Positions 10,250-18,603 of a stretch of DNA of 28,905 bases are shown here, piece after piece. Made by a program: the position numbers and the translations under genes. This stretch comes from Dissophora ornata (Eukaryota; Mortierellomycota; Mortierellomycetes; Mortierellales; Mortierellaceae). Position 1 is the stretch's first letter; the number at the start of each line of letters is the position of its first letter. Below the pieces are notes generated by a model that saw only the letters and a list, made by a program, of their open reading frames with translations, did no database searches and had not been told where the DNA came from. The stretch spans positions 1-28,905 of the forward strand of contig MU616972.1 in the NCBI GenBank assembly GCA_025201705.1, read 5' to 3'.

Positions 10250-10985
10250 GCGTTTTTTATCCCTCCCCCCCCTTTGATTCATGCCTTCCCCCCTTGCCTG
10301 CCTACTTGCCTGTCTGCCCGTTCGTGTGTGTCCATCTGTCTGTTTGTACCCCACTCAATGCGGTCGAGTGGAACTGTGCCCGGCATAGTCGCCTTTCATT
10401 TGTCCATCCATGCCTCAGTCCGTACTCCTGTGCCCCCGCCATAAAACCAGACAACACCCCACCCGCATATTTCGTGTCCCTCGTCTTTTGTGTATCGAGC
10501 CCCTTCCTTTCGTCGCCTCCTTTTGGGTTGTCGGTTTCCTTTCCTCTTCCCGCTCTACTTTAGTGCTCATATCCTCTTCTGGTTTATTTATTTATTTATT
10601 TATTTCTTTCTTTCTTTCTTTCTTTCTCTTTCTCTTTCTCTCCCCCCTCTCTCTACCCATCATATTTTATCTTGGTTCTCTTCCTCTCCTCTCTCCAAGC
10701 CTTTTTTTTGTTTTCTTCATACTGCCCTTCGAAGATCTTTCCCCCTTCTTCTGCCGCCTCTCTTCAATTGTACCACATTCTCCTCAAATAGCTAGCCAGG
10801 ACGTCGATATACTCGTATTCAATATTCTTACCCGTTATCGTCTCTGTCGTACACGATCATTTTCAATTCTCCACATTGTTTCGTTCCGAGATTTCTTTTG
10901 GTCGATACCCAAACCAGACTCCATATCTTACGGTTTATTGCTCGTGTCTGGCTCTCTTCTTTCAAGTCGATCATCGATCCAATAA
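10250..10985 (+). promoter_or_regulatory. Pyrimidine-rich leader and promoter of RSR1
   Basis: The plus strand is strongly biased to C and T over more than 600 bp up to the RSR1 start codon. It includes a (TTTA)n then (TTTC)n then (TTTCTC)n microsatellite at about 10583-10647. CT-rich tracts just upstream of start sites are common in fungal promoters. Long open frames here come from the base bias and have no gene-like features. Confidence 0.5.
10583..10647. repeat. (TTTA)n-(TTTC)n-(TTTCTC)n microsatellite
   Basis: A compound tetranucleotide repeat inside the CT-rich RSR1 leader. It lies about 340 bp upstream of the start codon. Confidence 0.85.
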
Positions 10986-13015
10986 ATGCGCGAATACAAG
11001 CTTGTCGTTCTCGGTTCTGGAGGTGTCGGAAAATCAGCCTTGGTAAGTATAGAAACTTGGTTTAATAAATAAAAAAAAAAGAAGAAAGAAAAGAAAGGAA
11101 AGAAAACTATACGTTACATGAATAATAGAAAAGGGAAAGAGAGAGGGAAAGAAAGAGAGGGAAAACCTAGAAGCACAGCACCGTACTCTTGTTTGGAGGG
11201 AAGAATTATTGTTTTCTGATTTCACGGGTTTACTAGGGTTTACTAACTATACCGGCGATCGCGAATTTGGCGATTCGACAAGTCATACCAGGAATTTTAA
11301 TTTCAGAAAAAAAAAAGTACAGAACCTACAGAAACCATGGATGTTTGGAGCTGGTATGGTTCAAGATGAGGGACCTGGGGGATTAAGGCTATGTTTTCTT
11401 CTATTCTTTGTACCATAGACAGGAGGAGGTTCTATACGCGAGTCCCACCTTTCTCTGTTTTGATTGTGATCATATAAAATCTGCATGAGCAACTCAGGCC
11501 TGAGCATAGGGCACGCCCAGGGGTGGGCGATAATGAGCTGGGTCATAGCGCGAGCCATGTTCATGAGCCATCCGGAAGGCGAACCAATAGATGTACTCGA
11601 GCAGTTTATCTAACCTCGTTGGCGTTATTATTACTGGTTTTTTTTTCTTCACTCTGCAACAGACAGTTCAATTCGTACAATCAGTCTTTGTGGATCGGTA
11701 TGACCCAACGATCGAGGATTCCTACAGGAAACAGGTCGAGGTAGACGGCCAACAATGCATGCTCGAGATTCTGGACACCGCTGGCACGGAGCAGTTCACA
11801 GCAATGCGGGATCTCTATATGAAGAACGGACAGGGCTTTATCTTGGTCTTCTCAATCATCATCTCACAGACGTTCGAAGAGCTTGCTGAGCTTCACAAAC
11901 AGATTCTAAAGGTCAAGGACGTAGACACTGTAAGTGGTGTGATAGAACAGCGGTCCTCTTTCTGCTCTCCCTCGCCCTACCTCACCATCCACCCAGCCCC
12001 TCCTCTTTCATCCGATCCGTTCCTGTTTCCTATCACTGTGGTTGTACTATCCCTGGTGGTCTGTTCTTTTTCAGCTGTAGAAAATCTGGTTTGAGCTTAT
12101 ACCCACAGAAGCAACGAAGAAAAAAAAAGAGCATTTGGATGAAGAGGGGGGAAGAGATAGAAGGGGTAGGGGGGAATGAGAGATGATAGTATCAGCGGGA
12201 AAGGGCATGGAGCATGGTCGCACGCAGGAATGGGTTGGAACGGAGGACCCACCGTCTCGTTCTAGACAAAAAGAGTAATTGCACCTGGAAATTTCAGGGA
12301 GTGAGGAGTGATGATACACACAACAACAACAACAACAAAAAGAGGGCGACAAGGGGACCATGGAATAGATAAAAAAAAACTATAACTTGCCATGCATGTC
12401 GTTGGTACACAACATGGTTATTGTGTAAGCAGTCTGTGGGTGCAAAATGAGGACGGCATCAGTGCAGACGTACAAACAAAAACAAAAAAACACCAAACAC
12501 TGGACAACACGCCATGAGCGATCAACCCTCTTTTGCTGTAGCCCCTGCAACAAGCGCACACGAGCTGCTCATCCCGCTTTCGCGCACATTCTCTCTTCCA
12601 TGCCGCACGCTTATCAAGTCCCTCACCACTCCCCTTCACTGCCTCCTTTTCCCGTATGCCTTTGCTTTATCGCTCTCTTTCTAAGCTACCGTAGCTTTCT
12701 TTGTCACATCTGCAAGACATAGGCTCTTTCTAGTCCTGCTGATCTAACGCGTCTCTCTCTACTGATCTATACAAATAGGTGCCCATTGTTCTCGTGGGGA
12801 ACAAATGCGACCTGGAAAACGATCGCAAGGTTCCAAGGGAAAGGGGCGAAGCACTGTCGTTAAAGTGGGGACGCATACCGTTCTACGAAACATCGGCCAG
12901 AACCAGGATAAACGTGGACGAAGTTTTCTATGACCTTGTCCGACTGATCAACCGCCAGAACCCCGCCAAAGTAGACAAATCGAAGAAGGGTGCAAAGAAA
13001 TGCACTATCCTTTAA
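10986..13015 (+). CDS. RSR1: Rap/Rsr1 family small GTPase (Bud1/Krev-1)
   Basis: Membrane-anchored molecular switch; in yeast Rsr1 links cortical landmarks to Cdc42 polarity. Exons 10986-11042, 11663-11929 and 12779-13015 give 186 residues, the usual Rap length. P-loop GSGGVGKS is at residues 10-17. The effector loop [12 protein letters not shown] (32-43) is identical to Rap. Switch II reads DTAGTEQF with Thr61, the residue that separates Rap from Ras (Gln61). GNKCD and ETSA are the guanine-binding motifs. The C-terminus is lysine-rich and ends CTIL, a CAAX box whose final Leu predicts geranylgeranylation, the same four residues as I recall for yeast Rsr1. [12 protein letters not shown] also favours Rsr1 over animal Rap1. 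Introns are 620 and 849 bp, much longer than in neighbouring genes; the first splits the gene right after GKSAL. All splice sites are canonical (GTAAGT donors). No defect is visible. Confidence 0.95.
11043..11662 (+). other. RSR1 intron 1, 620 bp
   Basis: Starts GTAAGT and ends CTCTGCAACAG. It holds A/G-rich tracts near 11068-11162 and no recognised embedded gene. Its size is several times that of most introns in the window. I saw no clear snoRNA or other small RNA hallmark by eye. Confidence 0.7.
11930..12778 (+). other. RSR1 intron 2, 849 bp
   Basis: Starts GTAAGT and ends ACAAATAG. It contains a CAA-repeat near 12319-12338 and C/T-rich stretches towards the 3' splice site. No embedded coding gene is supported. 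It makes the coding part of RSR1 a minority of its transcript. Confidence 0.7.
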
Positions 13016-13833
13016 AGAATAATGCTTCTTTTGCCCCCACCATTCATCATTGTTTCCTCCGCCTGCCCTCATTGGCGATCTTTGTACATGTCCCGCCCTC
13101 ATCTCCGCCTTTTTTTTTTATTATTATTATTATCGAGCACAGGTTTATGCACACAAGGGGCGAGTGCAAACGGAAAGAACTCCCCCTTCCACACAGATAT
13201 ACCCCTTTTGCTGCCGTTGAAGATCCCGCAACGCAACTAAAAAGAGAGAACACCCACATCCCCTCAGCTCTTTCAATATGTATCGATTTCTTTTTTTTTT
13301 CACTTAGTTTTACCATCGAAAACACAAAGCTCGACTTTAAGGACACGTGCACTCATAACTATTTTATTTCGGTCTCTTCGTTCTTTTTAACTCCCGCCCT
13401 TCACTCATACTTAACCACAGTGCCCTTCTGACCTTCTCGCTTTTCTTATGTTGTATATTATATGTGGTTTAAAATCTTTGTAACCTTGTTTCTTGTTGCT
13501 TTTGCTGTTCTTTTATTCAAAAAAAAACTCCCAAAACACGTTAATAAAAAAAAAAAAAGAAATACCAACATACTTTTGGGCACGGAACAGGTTGCTTGAT
13601 ACTACTGATACTCTATGACTTGGAACGTTATCAATCAGCAAGAACGTTGCGCCCTTGAAAAAAAAAACGCGTAATCTAAAATGTACGGAAAAAATAAACA
13701 TAAAAAAGGCATGTTTTTAATCTGGTTGCACTTCCTCTTGATTTTGTTGGTTCTTTCGTCCGCGATTTTTCAATTAAATAGGTTGTAGGTGATCACCAGT
13801 TTAGAATATCCAAGGAAATGCCTGAGGGTGTAG
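13016..13833. other. RSR1 3' flank and spacer
   Basis: AT-rich 3' untranslated and intergenic DNA with several A and T homopolymers (for example about 13519-13527 and 13546-13558), consistent with RSR1 transcript 3' ends. A (TTA)n run lies at about 13118-13132. No further gene was seen before the minus-strand relic that ends at 13834. Confidence 0.5.
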
Positions 13834-16016
13834 CTATATTTCCGTGTCATCTCTATACGGATCTTTATGGCTCGAGGCCGCTCTTACGTCTCGAGCGCCA
13901 CCAATATAGGGTATAGACGGTACAGTCAAATCTGTATTGGGAAGCATGGCACCATAGGCCTCACGGATCTCCCGCAATCTCTCTTCTTCCTCTGGGGGAC
14001 AATGGTGGTGGGCATTTTGAGTGGTCAATACACGGCCGCTGGGGCTGATCCTTCGACATGATGTTGGTGGCATCAGAGTGCAAGTTCTGTGCTACGCTCA
14101 GAGGGACTAGGACCATGTCCTCAGTTGATCCGACACCATACTGAGGTTGCATCATTGGGTAGCCTTGCGACCCATATGCGGGTAAAGGCGCAGGAACAAC
14201 ATACTCGAGTGGCGGCTGTTCCAGTCGGACTCGAAACTTGATTCGTCGTTGTTGTCGCCTTCGGCGTCTTTGACAAAGCATATGAGAGCACAAACTGTCG
14301 CGAACACAGCACGACTGTCCCGGCGACGGCTGTGATTAATGCGTGGAGTCTTTGCGCGTCAGTTGGTGTTATAGTAGGCTGTGCGGGTTGAGTGGTCGTG
14401 TTGGTGACCGTGGGGGGTCTTTGGTCAGCCTGACAAGTGTTTGGAGGGCTTGTAGCTATGAAAGTTGAAGAATTAGGTGTAATCAGCTTTTTTTTTGTCC
14501 ACAGTTGCGGATACCATTGCGTGTTCTCCCGCTCTCATCTCTGTCCTTTCTTTACCTATGCCGACTCGGCTTGACGGGTAGTGGAACGATGTATAGTAAT
14601 GCTGAAAGAAAGGGGTCCCAAATTTCCACTGGGAACTTGTACTCTGATCGACTGAGAATAATAATCGACAGACACCGCTCCCTTCGTTCCGACATCATTG
14701 TACAGTGGATCGAAGTTTCCGCGTTCAGCGGTCAGTTGTCTGATCATTGGTTGGATCACTGCAAAAACTAAAAGTTGTGCCCTCGACAGAAGAGTCTAGG
14801 ATAATATAGGATGAGCGGATACCTGTTGCACGCGTCGCGTTACCAGCTCCAGTGTAGAGAACGCAGTTGGGCGCGATTTGGATACTCGATTGACAACTGA
14901 CAGGCCTGCGTTTTCCATATGATTTTATCTGACATCAAACGACCGCTGTAACCACCAGCGTCCATCCCGAATCCTTGGAAATCTGTTGCTTATGGTGGTC
15001 GTGTCGCGGAAGTCAGGCTCTGCAATAAGCTGAATGGAAGGTGGGTGTTGAATATGGCCGCAAACATTCCTCTTGCTTTTTTTTTTGGGCATAACATTTT
15101 GACGACTCCCTTGGTGGCGACCCCCTGAGTGGACGGACACTGCCGTAGACATTTTGTGCGGGGTGCGCGAATATCGTCATTTCGGTGACACAATTCTTGC
15201 GCCCATTGTCCTGGAAAAAGTACGAACAACGATCTTGTTTATTTCAGCAATCTTGTCCTTTCCAACCGACTCAGGTAATATTTTTACGCTTTGTATCTTT
15301 TATACTTTCGAAGGCCCTGATTTCGTATAGGAAGGCTGTGACAGCCTACACTTGGCTTGCAACATAGTCGCACAAAGTCTGAGTGTAGATACGAAGAAAA
15401 CCGTATGTGCGATTCAGGTTCGATGGGCGAGTCTTTGGGACCCTATCAGAGCTGAACTCCGCCACGGGAGTGTTTTTCTAAGCTTTGGCTTTATCTTAAA
15501 CGGTCAATGTTTTCGATAAAAGTCATTGTCATCTCTTATTCTTATACTCACTCGACCATGGGTGTGAAGTGAAATGGCAAAGAGCTTAATAGGATGCGTT
15601 TCTCTTGACTTCAATCATACTCTCGCCTTTTTTTGTGGGTCGCAGACTGGGACGACATTGACTGATTGAAATTTTTCTACACAAAATCACTACCTCCAAC
15701 GATCCAGAACACATGGAATCGAATCGCGTTTTTTTGCATGTAGCCATCTAACTATGCCCGGGAGTACTATACAGAGTCGAGATGTGAAAATCACCTCACC
15801 GGTCGATTTCTTGCATACGAAGGCTTTCGCTACAAACACCGGATGGTCATCAGCCAAGAATGGCTGAATATTGTATTGCCTGCCATAGCGAAAGTTGACG
15901 AAAGACATGCTTCTGTCTTGAAACGCGAATGGGATACAAAAACCACATATCAGAAGCAACTATTGGAGGAACAAACGGGAGGACGAAGATGAGGTAATAG
16001 TGTCATTTTTCGTCAT
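13834..16016 (-). pseudogene. Decayed gene for a secreted/single-pass membrane receptor-like protein
   Basis: The minus strand reads as a type I membrane protein broken in several places. It starts ATG at 16016 with a Ser-rich n-region, then an in-frame TAG (15962-15960) exactly inside a signal-peptide-like core (before LLLICGFCIPFAF). The ectodomain continues in pieces that change frame: SFVNFRYGRQYNIQPFLADD; RVPKTRPSNLNRTYGFLRI after a 74-bp intron (15551-15478); CSYFFQDNGRKNCVTEM; SIQLIAEPDFRDTTTISNRF; IAPNCVLYTGAGNATRAT, then a good 64-bp intron (14822-14759); and GAVSVDYYSQSIRVQVPSGN. A Thr/Pro stalk, a membrane helix split between frames (ITAVAGTVV, then FATVCALICF) and RRRRRQQRRIKF follow. 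The tail motifs EDMVLVP (14122-14102) and IREAYG (13968-13951) lie in different frames. Some breaks fall in or beside A runs. Neighbouring core genes are intact, so true decay is more likely than sequencing error. Function unknown; a surface sensor or adhesin is a guess. Confidence 0.68.
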
Positions 16017-16110
16017 CACCGGCTGCCAGTACTTTATTACTCTTTTTCTTACATCTATTTTAACTTGTAGAAATCACATCTCTCTTCTGTTCGTTCACAA
16101 GACAGTGAGA
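16017..16110. promoter_or_regulatory. 94-bp gap between two head-to-head relics
   Basis: The start codons of the minus-strand membrane-protein relic and the plus-strand relic are only 94 bp apart. If both were once expressed they shared a very compact promoter. The segment is T-rich and shows no clear element. Confidence 0.35.
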
Positions 16111-17174
16111 ATGATCAAGGCCTTTGGAAGAAACACATTGGAACTGCTGGTTGAACGGGCGACATTTCCCACACTCTTGGTTGATGACGCTGTCCTGAAA
16201 GCTATACGGGTATGTATGGTATGTCAAATAGCTCCATATCCATGCAAGAAAGTTCCTGCCTTTAAATTTCTCGCATCTCCATAGCTGTGGATTAATAATG
16301 AGAAGGATGAAGCTTGCGAAGCTCTACAAGTATTGGATAGGAAATTAAGGCTTATGTTCGAAACATTGGAAGTGTTTTATGTTGTGAAGTGTTCAGTCGT
16401 CTGTCATTTGTCCCTGATCTGAGCCTCTTTCTGCTGCTATTGTTCTTTCGTGTAGGTTGGAGCAGTTACCCATGAAACAGGATAGAACAGTCTTTGAAGA
16501 GACTTTCGTGGTGAATTATGTGTCACCCGTTCTCCAAGCAACCCTGAAGACGGATAGACGATTCCTGCTCCATTTGTGAGTAGTTCTCTTGAGATGTTAT
16601 TCTGTATTGATCGACATTTCTTCATATATTCACATCAATACTCCTTGCTCTCTCTGTCGTTTATATTATATGGCCCAAATACGTCGTCTGAAGTGCAGAG
16701 AGAACAAGGCTTAAAGCCTGATCGGCCTGATATCGTTGTGAAAGTGCGGGGCCGTGGGGTTGTCTCAGGAAAACTCTGACTGGAAAAATAAGTGGGACTT
16801 GTTTCGGCTCACGAGGTTCGGCAAAGCTTTCTTGGACAGTAGAAATGACTCCTCCAGGAAGTATATTCCAATGGCATGTTCCTGCGACTAAGTGTGAAAG
16901 TCAAAGGGATGTACATCTTGGATGAAGTGGGATCCTTTATCATTCCCACGACGATTGCCACCATCCATGCACTCCTCGCCACACTCCCCACGCTTTTCAC
17001 CACAGAGGTACACTTACTCACTTACTTCAACTTTGGACATGATGCTCATGTATTTGTTTCTGAAATACATCAGCTAATCCCTTTCCGCTCACTGTATGAT
17101 GTAAATAGGATGATCATAAGAGGCGGTCTTGGGGGTACAAAGAGATCACAGACACCAAAAAGAGGACGATATAG
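16111..17174 (+). pseudogene. Relic of an uncharacterised early-diverging-fungus protein family
   Basis: Plus-strand exons can be traced: 16111-16209 (IKAFGRNTLELLVERATFP), 16285-16373 (LWINNEKDEACEALQVLD), 16456-16575 (DRTVFEETFVVNYVSPVLQ), about 16670-17007, and 17109-17174 (DDHKRRSWGYKEITD, then TAG). The fourth exon holds the best block, QGLKPDRPDIVVKVRGR, then a TGA at 16777, a frame change to KNKWDLFRLTRFGKAFLDS, another change, and GMYILDEVGSFIIPTT. Several splice sites survive (GTATGT at 16210, GTGAGT at 16576, GTACAC at 17008), but no phase-compatible acceptor precedes the NTSSEVQ segment. From memory, intact relatives are abundant in Mortierella and Rhizophagus, with WPNT and hhGExTG motifs. 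The D...(E)xT layout could be a PD-(D/E)XK-like core, which is speculation. This copy reads SGKL where the family usually has GE. Not functional as read. Confidence 0.6.
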
Positions 17175-17460
17175 GCACTAAGCACTTGACAAAGTCCTCA
17201 GCCGAATCGATGGTCATCTTGAGAGATTTCTTCCGTGTACCTTCGCTTAATTGGATCGAGATGAATAAGCCGCGCATATGGTTGTATGTCGACGATGGAA
17301 TCGCCGATTGGAGATCTTTCACCAGTTTAGTCCTCACAGGAGATCTGTCTAGGTTATAAACTCGCACAACAAGTCCGAGTCACCATGCATACTGTACCTT
17401 CTTGTTGACAAACAGCAGCAGCATCACAAGCACCGACAATACAAACACCGACACATAGTG
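17146..17460 (-). pseudogene. Membrane-segment frame broken by one TGA
   Basis: On the minus strand one frame runs from 17460 to a stop at 17146 with a single internal TGA near 17378. It opens with a strongly hydrophobic segment (HYVSVFVLSVLVMLLLFVNK) and continues past the TGA with VRVYNLDRSPVRTKLVKDL, GLFISIQLSEGTRKKSLKM and DSAEDFVKCLVPI. The composition is coding-like, and a membrane anchor plus charged tail resembles the layout of its two minus-strand neighbours, but no shared motif was seen. It follows 114 bp after the stop of the intact membrane protein gene and overlaps the last exon of the plus-strand relic. It could be a relic, or an exon of a gene whose other parts I could not place. 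Confidence 0.3.
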
Positions 17461-17576
17461 CGGGTTCAGTTACTCTCGTGGCAAAATAAAAGTAGAGATA
17501 AATCCAGTGGTGGCAAAAAAAATTGTTACACAAACTCTGAGCAAACGGTTTTTAGTGAAGACAAATGATGATAGAA

Positions 17577-18251
17577 CTACCGCGGACCTTCTACTTCCAC
17601 CACATTCTTCTCCTCCCCACCGCTCACTATTTCTGACACTTCCTCCTCTCGTCTCTGCATGGTGCTCACATTCGGCATCGCGTTCGCGCCCGTGTTATTC
17701 GGCGTTAATTGACCTTGACACAGCGGTTGCGCCTGCAGACTTTGATCGAAATAAGGTTGTTGCAGCAAAAGCTGTCCTGTGCCTCCCCCCTGTCCCAAAT
17801 ATACACCTGACGCTTCCCGGATTGCCTCCATGCTTGAAATATGACCATCGTCGACGGAATTCTCTCGCTGTTGCTGTTGCTGCGGGATGAAGCCGTTTGC
17901 TGGTGCCAAGAGATGTCGAGGCACCAGCACAAGTTCTTCGCCATTCGGCGTTCGGTATACTGGATAATTGCCGTTGTTGTTGACGTTATTGAAGTAGGCG
18001 TTCGATGCTCCGGATAAATCGGCAGGTCGAATACTGTTTTCGACCTCTGGTTGTACTAGTTGCACCTGGACATTCTTCTTGTTGAGCTTGCTGCGGTGAA
18101 TACATCCAACAATACACACCACGATACAGAGCAGGAGACAGACAGCTCCTATTATCAAGATCGCCAAAGCCCTCGACAAGCTGAGATGCTCATTGTTGTA
18201 ATATACGGATGGGTAGGTGTATGTTGGCTGCGGGCTGGTCGTGCTGGACAT
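17577..18251 (-). CDS. Small single-pass membrane protein, intact, function unknown
   Basis: A single-exon frame of 224 residues. The chosen start is the first ATG; the upstream part of the open frame begins only with TTG. Residues 1-27 are a short Ser/Thr/Tyr/Pro segment without a signal peptide. A 24-residue hydrophobic helix spans 28-51 (ALAILIIGAVCLLLCIVVCI), followed by the basic stretch HRSKLNKK, so the N-terminus probably faces outside. The cytoplasmic tail is rich in N and Q and contains EELVLVPRHLL (105-115), a Q run (124-128) and SMEAIREASG (140-149). LVLVP and IREA.G occur at similar spacing in the decayed receptor-like gene at 13.8-16.0 kb, so I infer that the two tails are homologous. 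An upstream exon with an ectodomain cannot be excluded, but none was seen. I do not recognise a named family. Confidence 0.72.
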   Translation of the reverse strand: MSSTTSPQPTYTYPSVYYNNEHLSLSRALAILIIGAVCLLLCIVVCIVGCIHRSKLNKKNVQVQLVQPEVENSIRPADLSGASNAYFNNVNNNGNYPVYRTPNGEELVLVPRHLLAPANGFIPQQQQQRENSVDDGHISSMEAIREASGVYLGQGGGTGQLLLQQPYFDQSLQAQPLCQGQLTPNNTGANAMPNVSTMQRREEEVSEIVSGGEEKNVVEVEGPR

Positions 18252-18603
18252 GGAGTCTTTTGTTTTTGCTGGATGGTGAATGAGGACGGGAGAAATGAAA
18301 GAATGGGGAGAGAGTAACTGGATGCTGTATTTGTGTACAAGCAATATAAAATATAAAAAAAACCTTGCGGCGTACAGTACAAGAGCAAAACTACATCGAC
18401 CAACCGTGCTTCAACACGCATGCATAATCTTCTGTTCTCTTCATATTAATTCGGTATGGCTAAACGTGCTGTCTGTTCACATTATCGTCGCGCATGCATC
18501 CTGAAATCGTCCACTCTGGATGAATTATACTCTTATTATGCACAGCAATGCATAGGCGCGCTTTGTGCCAATCATGCCAGAATAAAGGATCTTGGTATTT
18601 CTA
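18252..18603. other. Spacer between the membrane protein and the Zn2Cys6 gene
   Basis: Both flanking genes are on the minus strand, so this 352-bp stretch should hold the promoter of the membrane protein gene and the 3' untranslated region of the transcription factor. No reading frame of interest or repeat was recognised. Confidence 0.5.

Noticed and set aside
10055..10795. Plus-strand frames upstream of RSR1
   Set aside because: They follow the CT-rich base bias (P, S, F, L) and contain microsatellite sequence; they are better explained as leader or promoter DNA.
15380..15440. tRNA-like GGTTCGA box
   Set aside because: No matching anticodon arm, D-arm box or acceptor stem could be found, and the segment reads as ectodomain sequence of the minus-strand relic.
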